From positions 8,552,501 to 8,616,500 of the forward strand of contig JBBMNZ010000013.1 of NCBI GenBank assembly GCA_037954325.1: a stretch of 64,000 nucleotides of DNA, read 5' to 3'. Under the pieces are notes generated by a model. The model worked only from the letters and a program-made list of their open reading frames with translations, was not told where the DNA came from and ran no database searches. Both the position numbers and the translations under genes were made by a program. Positions 27,382 through 38,527 of this stretch are shown piece after piece; the first letter of the stretch is position 1; the number at the start of each line of letters is the position of its first letter. The stretch is from Fistularia commersonii. Its lineage: Eukaryota > Chordata > Actinopteri > Syngnathiformes > Fistulariidae.

Positions 27382-27475
27382 CTATACACACACATATGTG
27401 TACATCTATACATACATTATATATATGTATATACATACAACATATCAATTCACAGTACAATATATATACCATATA
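27382..27475 (+). repeat. TA/CA-rich low-complexity tract
   Basis: Alternating CA, TG and TA dinucleotides with several short palindromes such as TATATATGTATATA. Confidence 0.8.
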
Positions 27476-30079
27476 TTAAAATTATTTTACTTTGGGTTTA
27501 ATACAAATAAATATTATGCTATAAACAGGTTCTAAAAATACAGGACATGTTAATTATATTACAAAATGAATTATAAAGTACAGGCAGAAGCACTGTGCTT
27601 GTCTTCTACCCTACATATGTGGCTAGTGTCTGTGCTAGTGAGATGTTTATCCGGGCAGGCACGTACACACCCTGTACTATAGTACGTTTGAAGAGGGCTG
27701 GGTCAGCATGGCGCTGATTTTGCATTAGTGAAAAGTGTGACTCACTAGTTTCAAGAAAAAAACAAAACAAAACAAAAAAAAAAACTTAAGAGCCCTTGGC
27801 TTTGCCTTGGTTTGAACATAAAAACTGGAAATTCTCAAGGTATGAGATTGGAGAAAAAAACCAAAGACAGTTTGCCACACATCTATAAACCTCTAGCTAA
27901 ACACACCTACATAGAAAGCACAAACATGGCAGAGTATAGGAGCTGATTGGACCAAAACAGTACCTTAGAAGATGCTGATGTGATCACCTAGAACAAGAGA
28001 GCAATGTCGTTTTTAATGGCCATACACTTATAACACAAGATCGTTATGGTTGCAAGCACTAAGATCAGAATACATAATCACTTAGCCCCGTAGACAAGTT
28101 GAAATATTACAAGCTGAGTTTAAGGCTAACCGGGTAAACACCACAGCGAATAGGGGCGCCAGAATATCTGTTTAGCCACTGTAAAATAATGTCATATCAC
28201 CAGACAATGTGTGAGGAATATATCTGAATTATGAATAGAGAGACGTTAATTATGGATGGAGGGAAGCAGAGGGGGAAGAAGAAGCAATGCCTTGGACATT
28301 TTCTTGAAATACTGCAAATGTCATGGCTACAGACCCAATGCACTCTCTACGACAAGTAGAACATGAGAGGCTCCTTAATTAGCGCATTGAAAAGCTTATT
28401 CTTTGTTGCTTTTGATAAAAAAAAAATATCTTCGAAAAACTGCATGGGGTGAATATATATATCACTCAAGGGCCATACAACTGCTTTTGTCAAAAATAAA
28501 GTAGTAAAATTATTATATGAAAGACAATGACAACCAATGCTCATCCATATAGGATGAGGTGGAAGTGATAAGTCTATACAGGTATAATTCAAATGAATGA
28601 AAGGAAAGATAAAGGCATTTAAGTTGTCTTCTGCGAGATTTTTATATGAGGGGGTGTACCTCCTTCATTTTCTTTGTTTTAGAAAATGTACTCTAGGTAC
28701 ACTTCGATGAAGAGACAACTATTTGACAGGTCTATTATTTTTCTTCCTCAGAGACGTGAAATCAAGAGCATTACATGTTTGATGCAATCATCCATCAGCA
28801 TTTTTGAGGTCCAGTGATGTCTGTGCAAAAGAAACACACCAGAAGTCACACAGGACTGTACAGGGCTGTCAGCCTGCAAAAACACCATTAAAGAGTTGCT
28901 TTAATAGCGAGGAGCTGGGGGATGCAGAGTGAATAGGGAGTAACATAAAGAGAAACAAGGGATACGAGTGGAACTAACAAGGGGTGTACCTTCGGTTGGC
29001 TGGGAAAAAAACACAAGGCCAATGGGAAAGACTGAAGTTTCAGACACCCGTGAAGACTTGATTTTGGGTCTTGTGACCTCTGGAGGTTTTGGTCTGGTTG
29101 TGGGAGGATTAGTCAAATACCCCCCCTGCTTTTGTGTCAGGATCATTGCAACTCACCCTATGCAGTGTGCAGTCATTATTGAACATCGACTGCAAAATAA
29201 CAGACTCCCCTCAGTCACTCACCAACTAAAGACACAAACTATTCAACATCTGTCTTCTTTGGAGGAGAGTAATGACAATTATGAAATCATTCACGTCAGT
29301 TCATCACAGGAGGCCGAAGGTTTTGTGGGACAACTACCGCTATGTCTAGCACATCTTTTCTATCATATGTTTACTCAGTTTTTCTGACAATATCTCCAGC
29401 TGTCACCTTTGTTGTTGAAGATATAAGTCTCTCACTCTATCTTGCACATTTTTTTTTCTGTTCTTTTTCTATGCAGGGAAAAACTACAGCTGACCTAGTC
29501 TAGCATTTGTCATATATTCTCTCAGACTGATGAATAAAAGGACTGATTTCTTCAGTTTGAATGTTGTTCCAATAGTACAAAGAAATAATTCAAAGAAAAT
29601 AAGGACTGTGGTTTGATTTTGCGTTGACGATTATAAGATATAAAAGAAAAGCCGGAAGATGAAATTGAAATCGTCATATGATCCTGCTGACATGTGCCTG
29701 CTGAAGTCCTTGTTGGGAAGGGCCTTGGAACATCCGCAGGGCCTTTCACAAAGTTCAACTAAAACATTCAAAGCTTTGCTGCCAAAGGGCTAAAACTTTT
29801 GTTGCTTCACAAAAGGCCGGACCAGAGGTTGTTCCAGAGATTGCAGCCCCGTTCAAAATCAGATTATTTCCAGTGAAATCCCTCTTTCTCCACCTGCCAG
29901 TTAACTATGCCACCACCATTGTGTCTCCCCAGAAAAAGCTCTTCATTTTGGCATAATGGAGGCTGGATGTGTATTATTGCTTTTAGCGCCATTTATTCTA
30001 GAAGGAAAGAAGCATAACCCACCCCCACGCCTCTCCTTTCCTTTCCTTATATTTTTTTCTTTGAAGAGAAATCTGGGCC

Positions 30080-30260
30080 ACATGCCCCAAAGGAACGCAA
30101 AGTGCTTTAATTCATTCGCACCTTTTCTCTCTGGCTGCCATCTCAGAGGCCTTTCTTTATGCCCAGAAGTGATTTTTTTAGGCTGGACTATCAAAGCAAT
30201 TATGGCAATGGCCTGCTTCCCTGTTATGAGGAAAAGTGACTGACAACAGGGATGATTTTG
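30080..30260. promoter_or_regulatory. Candidate conserved non-coding element (weak)
   Basis: Complex sequence with GTGCTTTAATTCATTCGCAC (near-palindrome), CTATCAAAGCAATTATGGC and CCTTTGTTAT-like words. Overlapping frames on both strands show no protein similarity that I recognise. Confidence 0.2.
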
Positions 30261-31232
30261 AGGTGGAAGGGCACCTGGCTTCAATTTACTTGATCTGAAA
30301 AAATAAAATAAAATCATATATTCATATACGGGCATCCATTCAAATAACGCAAACGCAAACAAACTGGTACCATTATTTAATAGATTTTTTTTTCACTGCA
30401 AAATATGATATTATATTTTCTATACACAATATTTTGATCATCTTTCACACTTTCTTGAGCAGAGCAGTTCAAGGGAATGCCAACAAAGGAATAGATTGCC
30501 AGCAATATAATGGAAAACTGAGCGTGTGGCAGCAGTAATGTGTGGCAATTACTGTAATGGACATGAGAGACACCATCGTCCTAACACTAATGAGAATGTC
30601 TTGTATTACATTGCAAATGCGCAGGGTCGCCAAGGCTCCTATCGTTACAAGGCTATAGGAAGATGGCTCACCACAAAAGGGGATACTCCATAAATGGATA
30701 ATGCGGGCGGAGAGAGCAGAGTATGGCGCCATTGAGCCGATCCAGGAGTCAATCCAGGAGTAATAATTCTGCCTCAAGTAACACAGTCATTGGCATGAAG
30801 AGAAGCAGACGTGGAAAAAAAAGAAAAGCGGGTTCAAAGAAAACAGGACATTTAAATTGGAGAACAGAATACTGAGCAATGGGATGAAGTGACGTTGCAA
30901 ATTGACAATATTAATGAAATGAGCAAACCGGAGAAGGAGAAGTAAGGAGAAGTAAAATACGGACACAATGGAAATAAATATGTAAAGATCTACAGATATG
31001 ATTTGATAAGTCTCTAAGTGAGGAAGACTGCTGGTAATCTTCAAAATAGGTTATAAATGATTTTACTTTCTCTCTCACTAATCAAACTGTATATTGCTTA
31101 GATATACAGTACACAGAAATTACAATATGCTTCATTTACCCTTCGCTTGCACAGACTACTTAGAGACATGCATGTATGTGGGTATGTTTATCTGTATGTA
31201 TGTATGAAAAACCATAGAAACATAAACACAGG

Positions 31233-31315
31233 AACACACACACACACACACACACCCGCCCGCCCACCCACCCACACACACACACAAACACACACACACA
31301 CGCATACACACACAG
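31233..31315 (+). repeat. Compound (CA)n/(CCCA)n microsatellite
   Basis: Two CA blocks are separated by a CCCGCCCGCCCACCCA-like core. Open frames on both strands here are repeat artefacts. Confidence 0.95.
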
Positions 31316-31686
31316 AATCTTATCCTGTCAAACTTTTTAGAGGCCTCCAAGAACGTCACAGCTTGCATCTGCAACAATCTGCCCCGAAGCAAAACTGACC
31401 TGAGTCACTAGAAACACTCATCTGGAGTAGGAGGAAAAAGAAAATTAGCCAAGGCAACAAAGTGTTCTGTCTCATTGTTCTCTTTGCTGGCAATGCCTTT
31501 AGTGCTGTGATTTTCTGAACGCAGATGGCTCTTCAGGAATTCCAATAATACATGACTATCATGCTGTTTGTCAGGCCTTCATCTGGCCTCCTTAACTCCA
31601 AATAATCGGCGACCCCCCCCACTCCCACATACACAAAACATAAACAGTCCACATTCTGTATCGTAACTGCCGTGTATATATGGTTT

Positions 31687-31688
<2 letters not shown>

Positions 31689-31739
<51 letters not shown>

Positions 31740-31784
31740 ATACACTTTGTGTGTGTATATATGTATATATATACAGTACACACA
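31689..31784 (+). repeat. (CA)n microsatellite followed by TG/TA dinucleotides
   Basis: About 20 CA units, then TTTGTGTGTGTATATATGTA, giving a short stretch that can pair with the CA arm. Confidence 0.95.
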
Positions 31785-32356
31785 AAGGCATTTGCAAACA
31801 CATACACAAGTATCTAACCTTTACCATCATGTGCTTAATCCTCATTCACTGGAGGCAGAGTCAGTACTGTGGCAAACTGTATAATTTTAAACTTGACATA
31901 TTAGTCATCTCAGGGGAGTAACTTTGTAATTCATGAAATTCATGAATACCAAGATGGTGTATTTTTTGACTTGTTTATTCCTCCTCCTTCCTGTACAGTG
32001 TAACTCTGGATGAATTCACATAAAAACTCTGAAGCAGTTGAATGTACCCTGTCTTTACAAGTGCAAAGATGCCAATCAACTTCTTCTGGAGAAGGAAGCT
32101 TTTTCTCTCTTTTCAAATCCCCTCGATGAAGTTTATCCCAAGTGAGAAGTTCTTTCAGTCTAAAATCCAATAACTGATTCTGAGTTAGAGAAGCTATCCA
32201 TCGTCATTCATTTTATAAGTAATGACGCGTTGTGGGTGACATTAATTTAAAGAAATCTTTTAAAATTAATGACCTACAAAAGCTAACATACCAAAATATA
32301 ACATGTCTATGGGGGCTGTCATTCATCCAGGTCATGGTTAATCCTTGTCAAATCTT

Positions 32357-32505
32357 GGACTGGACTCTATTTCTTCTTTTGAAGACGTTTCACCTCTCAT
32401 CCGAGAGTCTTCTTCAGTTTTGAACTGAAGTCATTCATTTCTGCACTGAAGAAGTCTTTCAGATGAAAAATGAAATATCTTCAAGAGAAAAAATTAAGTC
32501 CAGTT
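32357..32505. mobile_element. Foldback element built from PLE-type terminal arms
   Basis: Two arms of about 60 bp (32357-32420 and 32445-32505) are imperfect reverse complements around a spacer of about 24 bp. Each arm contains the block that marks the PLE termini at 1650 and 3565: a TTCTTCTTTTGAAGACGTTT-like run, CACCTCTCATC and CTTCTTCAGTT. No coding sequence lies between the arms. It may be a solo terminal-repeat dimer left by a Penelope-like element or a non-autonomous derivative. Confidence 0.6.
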
Positions 32506-33199
32506 GCCATGGGAAGATATGGCAAGGATAGATGTATGTAGGCTACACTATTTCTGATATTCTTCTATAGTTTGGCATAAAACCAAAAGAGTGGACAAAA
32601 TGCCACAGGGCAAACAGAGATAAGGTTTTAAAGCTAATAGCCTCACATTGTGCACTTGTGGGCAGTCCAGCTTTGTTCTCAGAGTTGCTTGTAACCGCAA
32701 ATATGTCACAATGAGAGTAAACAATTACAACCATTACACTTTGATTGCATCATTCTATGTAAAAACCACGCGCAAAGGGGCAACACATTAAAAGATACTA
32801 TAAAGATTTTAAACTCTTTTCATTTACAGATTCAAAACCATAAACAGTTCATGTATTTAATACCCTCAGGAAAATGTAGTGGTCAGATATAACAGAAACA
32901 GTGCCTTGCAAAATGGTTGAAATAGCTTCTACAATATATATCCTGATATATCCTGGGAAAACCAATACAAGTAAGAGGTTGTTTGACCTCGTTGAAATAA
33001 TTTTATTAACCACAAACCAAATATTCACCAAGATAATATGTGCATTGGTGCAAAGATGACGGGAGAGGGGAGGGGAAAGAGTCTGTGTTATTATTAGAGC
33101 TGGGGATGGCCATTTAAACAGCAAATAAAAAAAGAAAAAATGTTGGGGGGGGTTAAATAAAAATAGTATATTCCTCTCTTTATCTCTTTCCTTCATTAT

Positions 33200-33667
33200 T
33201 TATTTCTTTATTTTGGGGGCATAAGTGCATGTGTAAAGGTCCAACAAATGTAGCTTTCCATTACTTTCTTTCAGCAAATGGATATTTGGCATCAATTCCT
33301 TGTGGTCCATCAATAAATAAACTTGACACAAATAAACAGATAGATAAATAAATAAATATGAAGAGCATAGCAAATGGACATCAGTCAGCATTAGTGATGG
33401 AACCATCTCAGGCACAATCATGGTTGACTGGAGGGGGAGTGCCTGAGTCAAACAAGCTTTCTGACTGATTGTATGCCCTGTGAGCAAGGATGTTTCAGTG
33501 CTTTCCTCTATTTTGTTTTTTAAACTTTCAATTACCTTTTGTGTCCTTTGGACTCTGGACTGCAGAGTTTTAAGCAGAAATGCACATTCTTTTCTATTTT
33601 TACATCTTCTCTCTTCTACAACCGTACATACATTGTACCTTGTAAAACATTGTACACTATAATACAT
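33200..33667 (-). other. Unidentified open frame, 155 codons
   Basis: The first half of the translation is charged and helix-prone (ERRCKNRKECAFLLKTLQSR then VQRTQKVIESLKNKIEE). The second half is encoded by low-complexity TTTATTTATC-type DNA (SSYLFIYLSVYLC) and is unlikely to be real protein. An AATAAAG signal overlaps the stop on the minus strand. An AG at 33617-33616 would join in frame with the phase-1 donor of the DAD exon, but there is no convincing pyrimidine tract. The peptide does not resemble the expected formin C-terminus. Chance is the leading explanation. Confidence 0.15.
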
Positions 33668-35898
33668 TGAATTTCATTCACATAAGTGTATATTCTCCTA
33701 ACTAGAAGCAATTTATTAAGATGTTTATTGTGTTAGAATTTACTATCTTGCTAAATACAGAAAGGAACATGGTCGATAGAGGTGGACAACGTTCACATGG
33801 GGCAATTTGTGACATTTGCTGTAACTACTTATGGGCAGAATGAAGTGATGTCATCCTCTATCTGCTGAGTGTTGCCCAACCTTTAAACTTTATGTAAAAT
33901 AGTAGTGTGTTTCAATAAAATGCATTATTACCTACATTTTTATTTACTTTGTTGACTTCCTTTCCTCAGAAACTTCTGGTTCATGACAATTAAAACTTAT
34001 ATAACTTATCTGACACCCAAAGCGGCACAGACCCCCTCCGGTAGAGTGGCATTAGATAGTAGAAATACCGACATGCATCTAGAGACTAATGTATAGAGGG
34101 GCGTTTGATTGGCTGTAAACAATTTAGGGTTGCTGTAAGTGGTATTGATCAAACACTTAAGATGTTGTAAGACGTGCTGTAAGAAGAATGCCAGGAAGAC
34201 AGTATGTGACCATGGATAATCGTGAAGACGAGACACTTCTCTATTTGCGGTCATGACTGATGCAAAATGCTCATGGATGAAGGACATACAAATTGTTAAT
34301 AAAACTAGAAAAATTTGTCACTGTCAAAAATCAAAAGATGACTACTTCTTTCTATGTTGGTCAAACACTTAAAACACCTTAACCTTCATGCTCAAAATAG
34401 GTTATTCTTGAAAGCTTACTTCTATTCACAATAACGTTCCATCTGATGACGAGTAACTTTAAAATGATCCTGCATTTTAAGGTTTCTTTTTATGTAAAAA
34501 ATATATGTACTTATTTGTTTCATTTGTGTCTGCCACACAGTGTTAATCTTTCATTCACATGCTGCCATAAATGTGATTTACTTGTTGTAGGTATATCTTC
34601 TTTAATATGTAATACAGCCTTACTTATATAAATAAGCCTTTCAAAAATATTTTGATGGAATAACTCAACGGATTAACATAATTTTAAAATATACAACCAC
34701 TTTTCAGAAATATCAGCTCCAAGTTGGCCCTGAATTTTGTGGTGAGACATTAACTTCTGACTGAATATTGTGATATTCAATGTCAATTTTCAATGTCAAA
34801 AAAACCCTGTTTTTACCCAACTATAACTACCGTACCTTTAATCAACAAGGTAAGCTGAAATGTTATGGTATGGGATGTATTTTCGTTATTTTTAAAACTT
34901 TTAGTTTGACTAGATTTAACATTTAAACATGAACCTGGTTTGTCCTGAAAAGAGGACTAAATATGCATTCCATTTCATTGTGATAAAAATTGACATTGTT
35001 GCCTTTTTCTGATAAAGCAAACATCAACTGATCCATTGTATCCTGAGTTTTATAGCCACATCTAATAAAATATGTGGAAAAACAAACAGATAAACAAAAA
35101 GAAGGATCAAAGTGGCAGCGGCAGAATGATTTGATTCTAGCACAGCTTAATAGTGTTAGGGGAAAAACATCTCCATTCAAGATGGCATTCTGCTCTCATG
35201 CAAATTAGTTTTCCTCGAGCGGATCATCTCGTGGCCATGGTATATGCCTAATGGATTGGAAATATGTTTTAATTCAAGCAATGAAAGTTGTTCATCCTTC
35301 AACACTAAGCATGATGCCTTGAGAAAGATTCTACTGGAATTATATGAGCTCGATTTTTTTTAGCAAGTGAGATGATCTGACTGCCTACTCTTTACTTGGA
35401 TTTTGCTGCATTCCTTATGCTTAAAATTGTGCAGGCTTATAGGTCTATTAGGAATTTATCAAACAATGAACCCTATCAACCTTACTGTGTGAATGTGCCT
35501 CGGGTAAAAATAAGATAAAACTCTCCATTATGGGGCCTCCAAAATACATTTGCCCTCTACAATTGATCCACTATTGACAATTTACACTTCGGGTGACCTT
35601 TCATAACTGCACAAATACTTGAAAGGCAATAATGTTTCGAGAGTGAGCAGGAACACAAATAGTCTTCAGGACTTTACTGAATGATGTGATATAATGACTT
35701 AATAAACATTTTTGTTCTGGAGTTGTTTGATGATTCGGTTGTTTCTGGGATGGCACAATGAATTACTTTCATAACACAGGTATCCAGTACTAGTAAAATA
35801 AAAAGTATTTTCAGATATGGATGCTAAAATTCATCAAGGGAAATCATTTATCCAAGGATGTTTGGTATTTTGCATTTAAAATAAAGCTAAAAATGACT

Positions 35899-36233
35899 TC
35901 CATCCATCCACTCATTATCTACTGTCTTTCCTGCATTTAGGGTCGCAAGGATGCTGGACCCTATCCCAACTGTCATTGGCTGGAAGGCCCTGGGCCAGTT
36001 GCCAGTCGATGGCAGGACCATATACAAAGACAGACAACCATGCACTCCCTCGGTCACACATCTGGGTAATTTTTCCAAATCATTCCAATAATCAACCTGC
36101 AAGCGTTTGAATTGTGAGAGGAAACTGAAGAACCCAGAGGGAAAACCATTCAGACACAGGGAGAGCATGCAACCTCCACACAGAAACCCCCCTGTGGGAA
36201 CAGAACCAGGATCCTTCGTACTATGAGGCAGAA
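35899..36233 (-). mobile_element. tRNA-like SINE, 5'-truncated copy
   Basis: On the plus strand it begins CATCCATCCACTCATTATCT and passes through AGGGTCGCAAGGATGCTGG, ATCCCAACTGTCATTGG and the rest of the body blocks in inverse order compared with 42219-42557. It stops at CTTCGTACTATGAGGCAGAA, so the A-box head is missing and the B box is diverged. The 168-residue minus-strand frame across it is not a gene. Confidence 0.7.
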
Positions 36234-38451
36234 GGAATGATAAAACAGATACATCAACAATTCTATAATTTGGGTGTAGTTTTATATGGAGTTGCAATGG
36301 CATCAGAAGGGGATGCAGAAAGCCGGTACTCAGTGTTCTACATAAAGTTTCACAGGTACTTAGATTCAAAGGCAAGACAGCCTTGGTGTCCACTTATTTA
36401 TTGTGCTGATTTTATTTATCTTCACAAAATTACTAAATGTTATACTTGAGCTACTCTACATCCTTTCTGAGACAGAACAATCAGCTTCTGTGCATGGACA
36501 CGGTACACAAACACAACATTCAGTCTTCAGCTATATTTCCATGATCTGCTGTCTGTTAAAGGTGAAACGTGTTCAGTTTCAGCGGACGGCCCTTTGGGTT
36601 AACAGGAGAGACAAAGGATTTGCCTATGTCCGAGGACATCAAATCATTATTTATGCGGCTGTATATTTTCTGGTAATGCCTGACCTGCCATTTGTTTCTT
36701 CCTGCATAGATGCTGGTGATAGATTTTAAAAAGCAAATCTCTACTGACTGCTCTGTTTTTAAATTTCTATTTTCTATCATTTTCATATGCGCTACGTTCT
36801 AAGACATTTAGGTGAACCATGAGGCCTTCCTGGCCTTTATGATTGTGACAACCATTGTAACTCTGGCTCTTCACTTTAATGGGTATGCTGTGGTCCATCC
36901 CTCTTCAATTACAACTTCTGTATGACTAACCTATGATGGTGAATAAGGAGTATGGAGAGGATGAAAGAACAGTCTTTTTTGGCATAGTAATGATACTGAA
37001 AAGGCAGTAAATATATAAGATTGGTTGGGTTCTACTTGAGAACTGATTGATGTGCCTTCTGGGATGCCCCCCAGCATGAAAGACCTACTAAGTCTGAGGT
37101 TTTCATTCCTGACCAAAAATCAATGATCCAGGATGTATGAGAGGCGAATGCTTCCTTTCCACCAATCATCTGTCGGTTAACCAAGTAATTGTCTTGTCCG
37201 AACGAGAATAGACACTGTAACAGAAAAGAGGCTAATTAATTGTATCTTCGTTTGAGAAAAAAAAACAAACAAACAGCAGGTTGAGCAAGAATCTCTGTAA
37301 CATGTTCTTATAAAACACAACTAAAACACTTAAGGTACAATCTTCCCGAAATGAAACTCATGATAGAAATTTGGCTTTACTGGCCTCAATCAGTTCACCT
37401 AGTTTATTTGTGTTGAATTACGAGAAGGGGGTTTAATTTCATGGCATATGAATTTACTCTCCAAGGTTAGGCTTTCCATTTTACTTAAAGTGGAGACCAG
37501 GAAATAGTAAGTGTTTGTGGAAATAAGTGGAATTGGAATTGGCAGCACCTAGATTTGTGTTCAGTCTTGCACTTGAAGCAGCCTATGTAGAGTAAAGGAT
37601 GACTAAAAAACAGCATTTTTTTCATTTAACTGCTTTGACATAAATGAAGACTAACCGAGTACAGTGGTAGAAACTTCTCATTTGAGGATAACAAGAGGTA
37701 AATTGTGCTTCAAAGCATAATATTATATCAGTTATGACAAGTGAATAGATTTGGCATATTGTGTCCTGCCTAGAGAGCATCACTACCAGTGCAATCATGG
37801 CCTAAAAACATTTAGTCCCAGCTGCGGGAGAAAGTATATACACATTGGCCAAATGCAAATGAAAACATACAATACAATATTAAGTGACATACTGACGAAA
37901 AAAAACAGTTTTCTTAATAACAAAACTATAAAAACAAAGAAACCTCTCAATAACTGAAACTTTTTTTTCTTGACAGTGTTGATATGACTTTTTTTAAAAT
38001 CATATCAACAGTCCCGATACTATCCTATCATTATAATCCAGTCAAATAAGAAAGAATGAGACTATAGAGCTAAAATGCCTTTTCAAATCATTCACACCTT
38101 CTCACCACATTTCAGTCCAAGCGTCTCTCAGTACTGGTTCTTTAGTATTCGGAAGCTATCTATTAACAGTACAGTTAGTATCTCTTTACAGCATTGCAGC
38201 AATGTCTTGTGAAAAAAAAGGTGGGCTAAGTAGATGCTATGTGCTACAGAGCCATCTGGAAATGCATACTAATCTTCTACCAAGGACAAGAAACAAAGAA
38301 ACTCAATGTTGATTCATTTGAATGGCTTATTAATTATTATTATTATTATTAATTAATGAATTATCCCAAAGCACACAATCCACTTCACAAGGACCAATCA
38401 TGTTTACTTGAATAGAATGTGGGTTTGTTCAGATTCCATATTCAATTTGAC

Positions 38452-38452
<1 letters not shown>

Positions 38453-38503
<51 letters not shown>

Positions 38504-38527
38504 TAATAATAATAATAATAATAATAA
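38453..38527 (+). repeat. (TAA)n microsatellite, about 25 units
   Basis: There is one C interruption near 38501. A shorter complementary (ATT)n tract lies at about 38333-38352, so the two could pair across 100 bp. Confidence 0.97.

Noticed and set aside
28968..29387. 139-codon plus-strand frame
   Set aside because: No family resemblance, and another frame of similar quality overlaps on the opposite strand.
29943..30362. 139-codon minus-strand frame
   Set aside because: No recognisable motif; the block looks more like non-coding sequence.
31147..31884. Frames rich in His-Thr or Cys-Val repeats
   Set aside because: Artefacts of (CA)n tracts.
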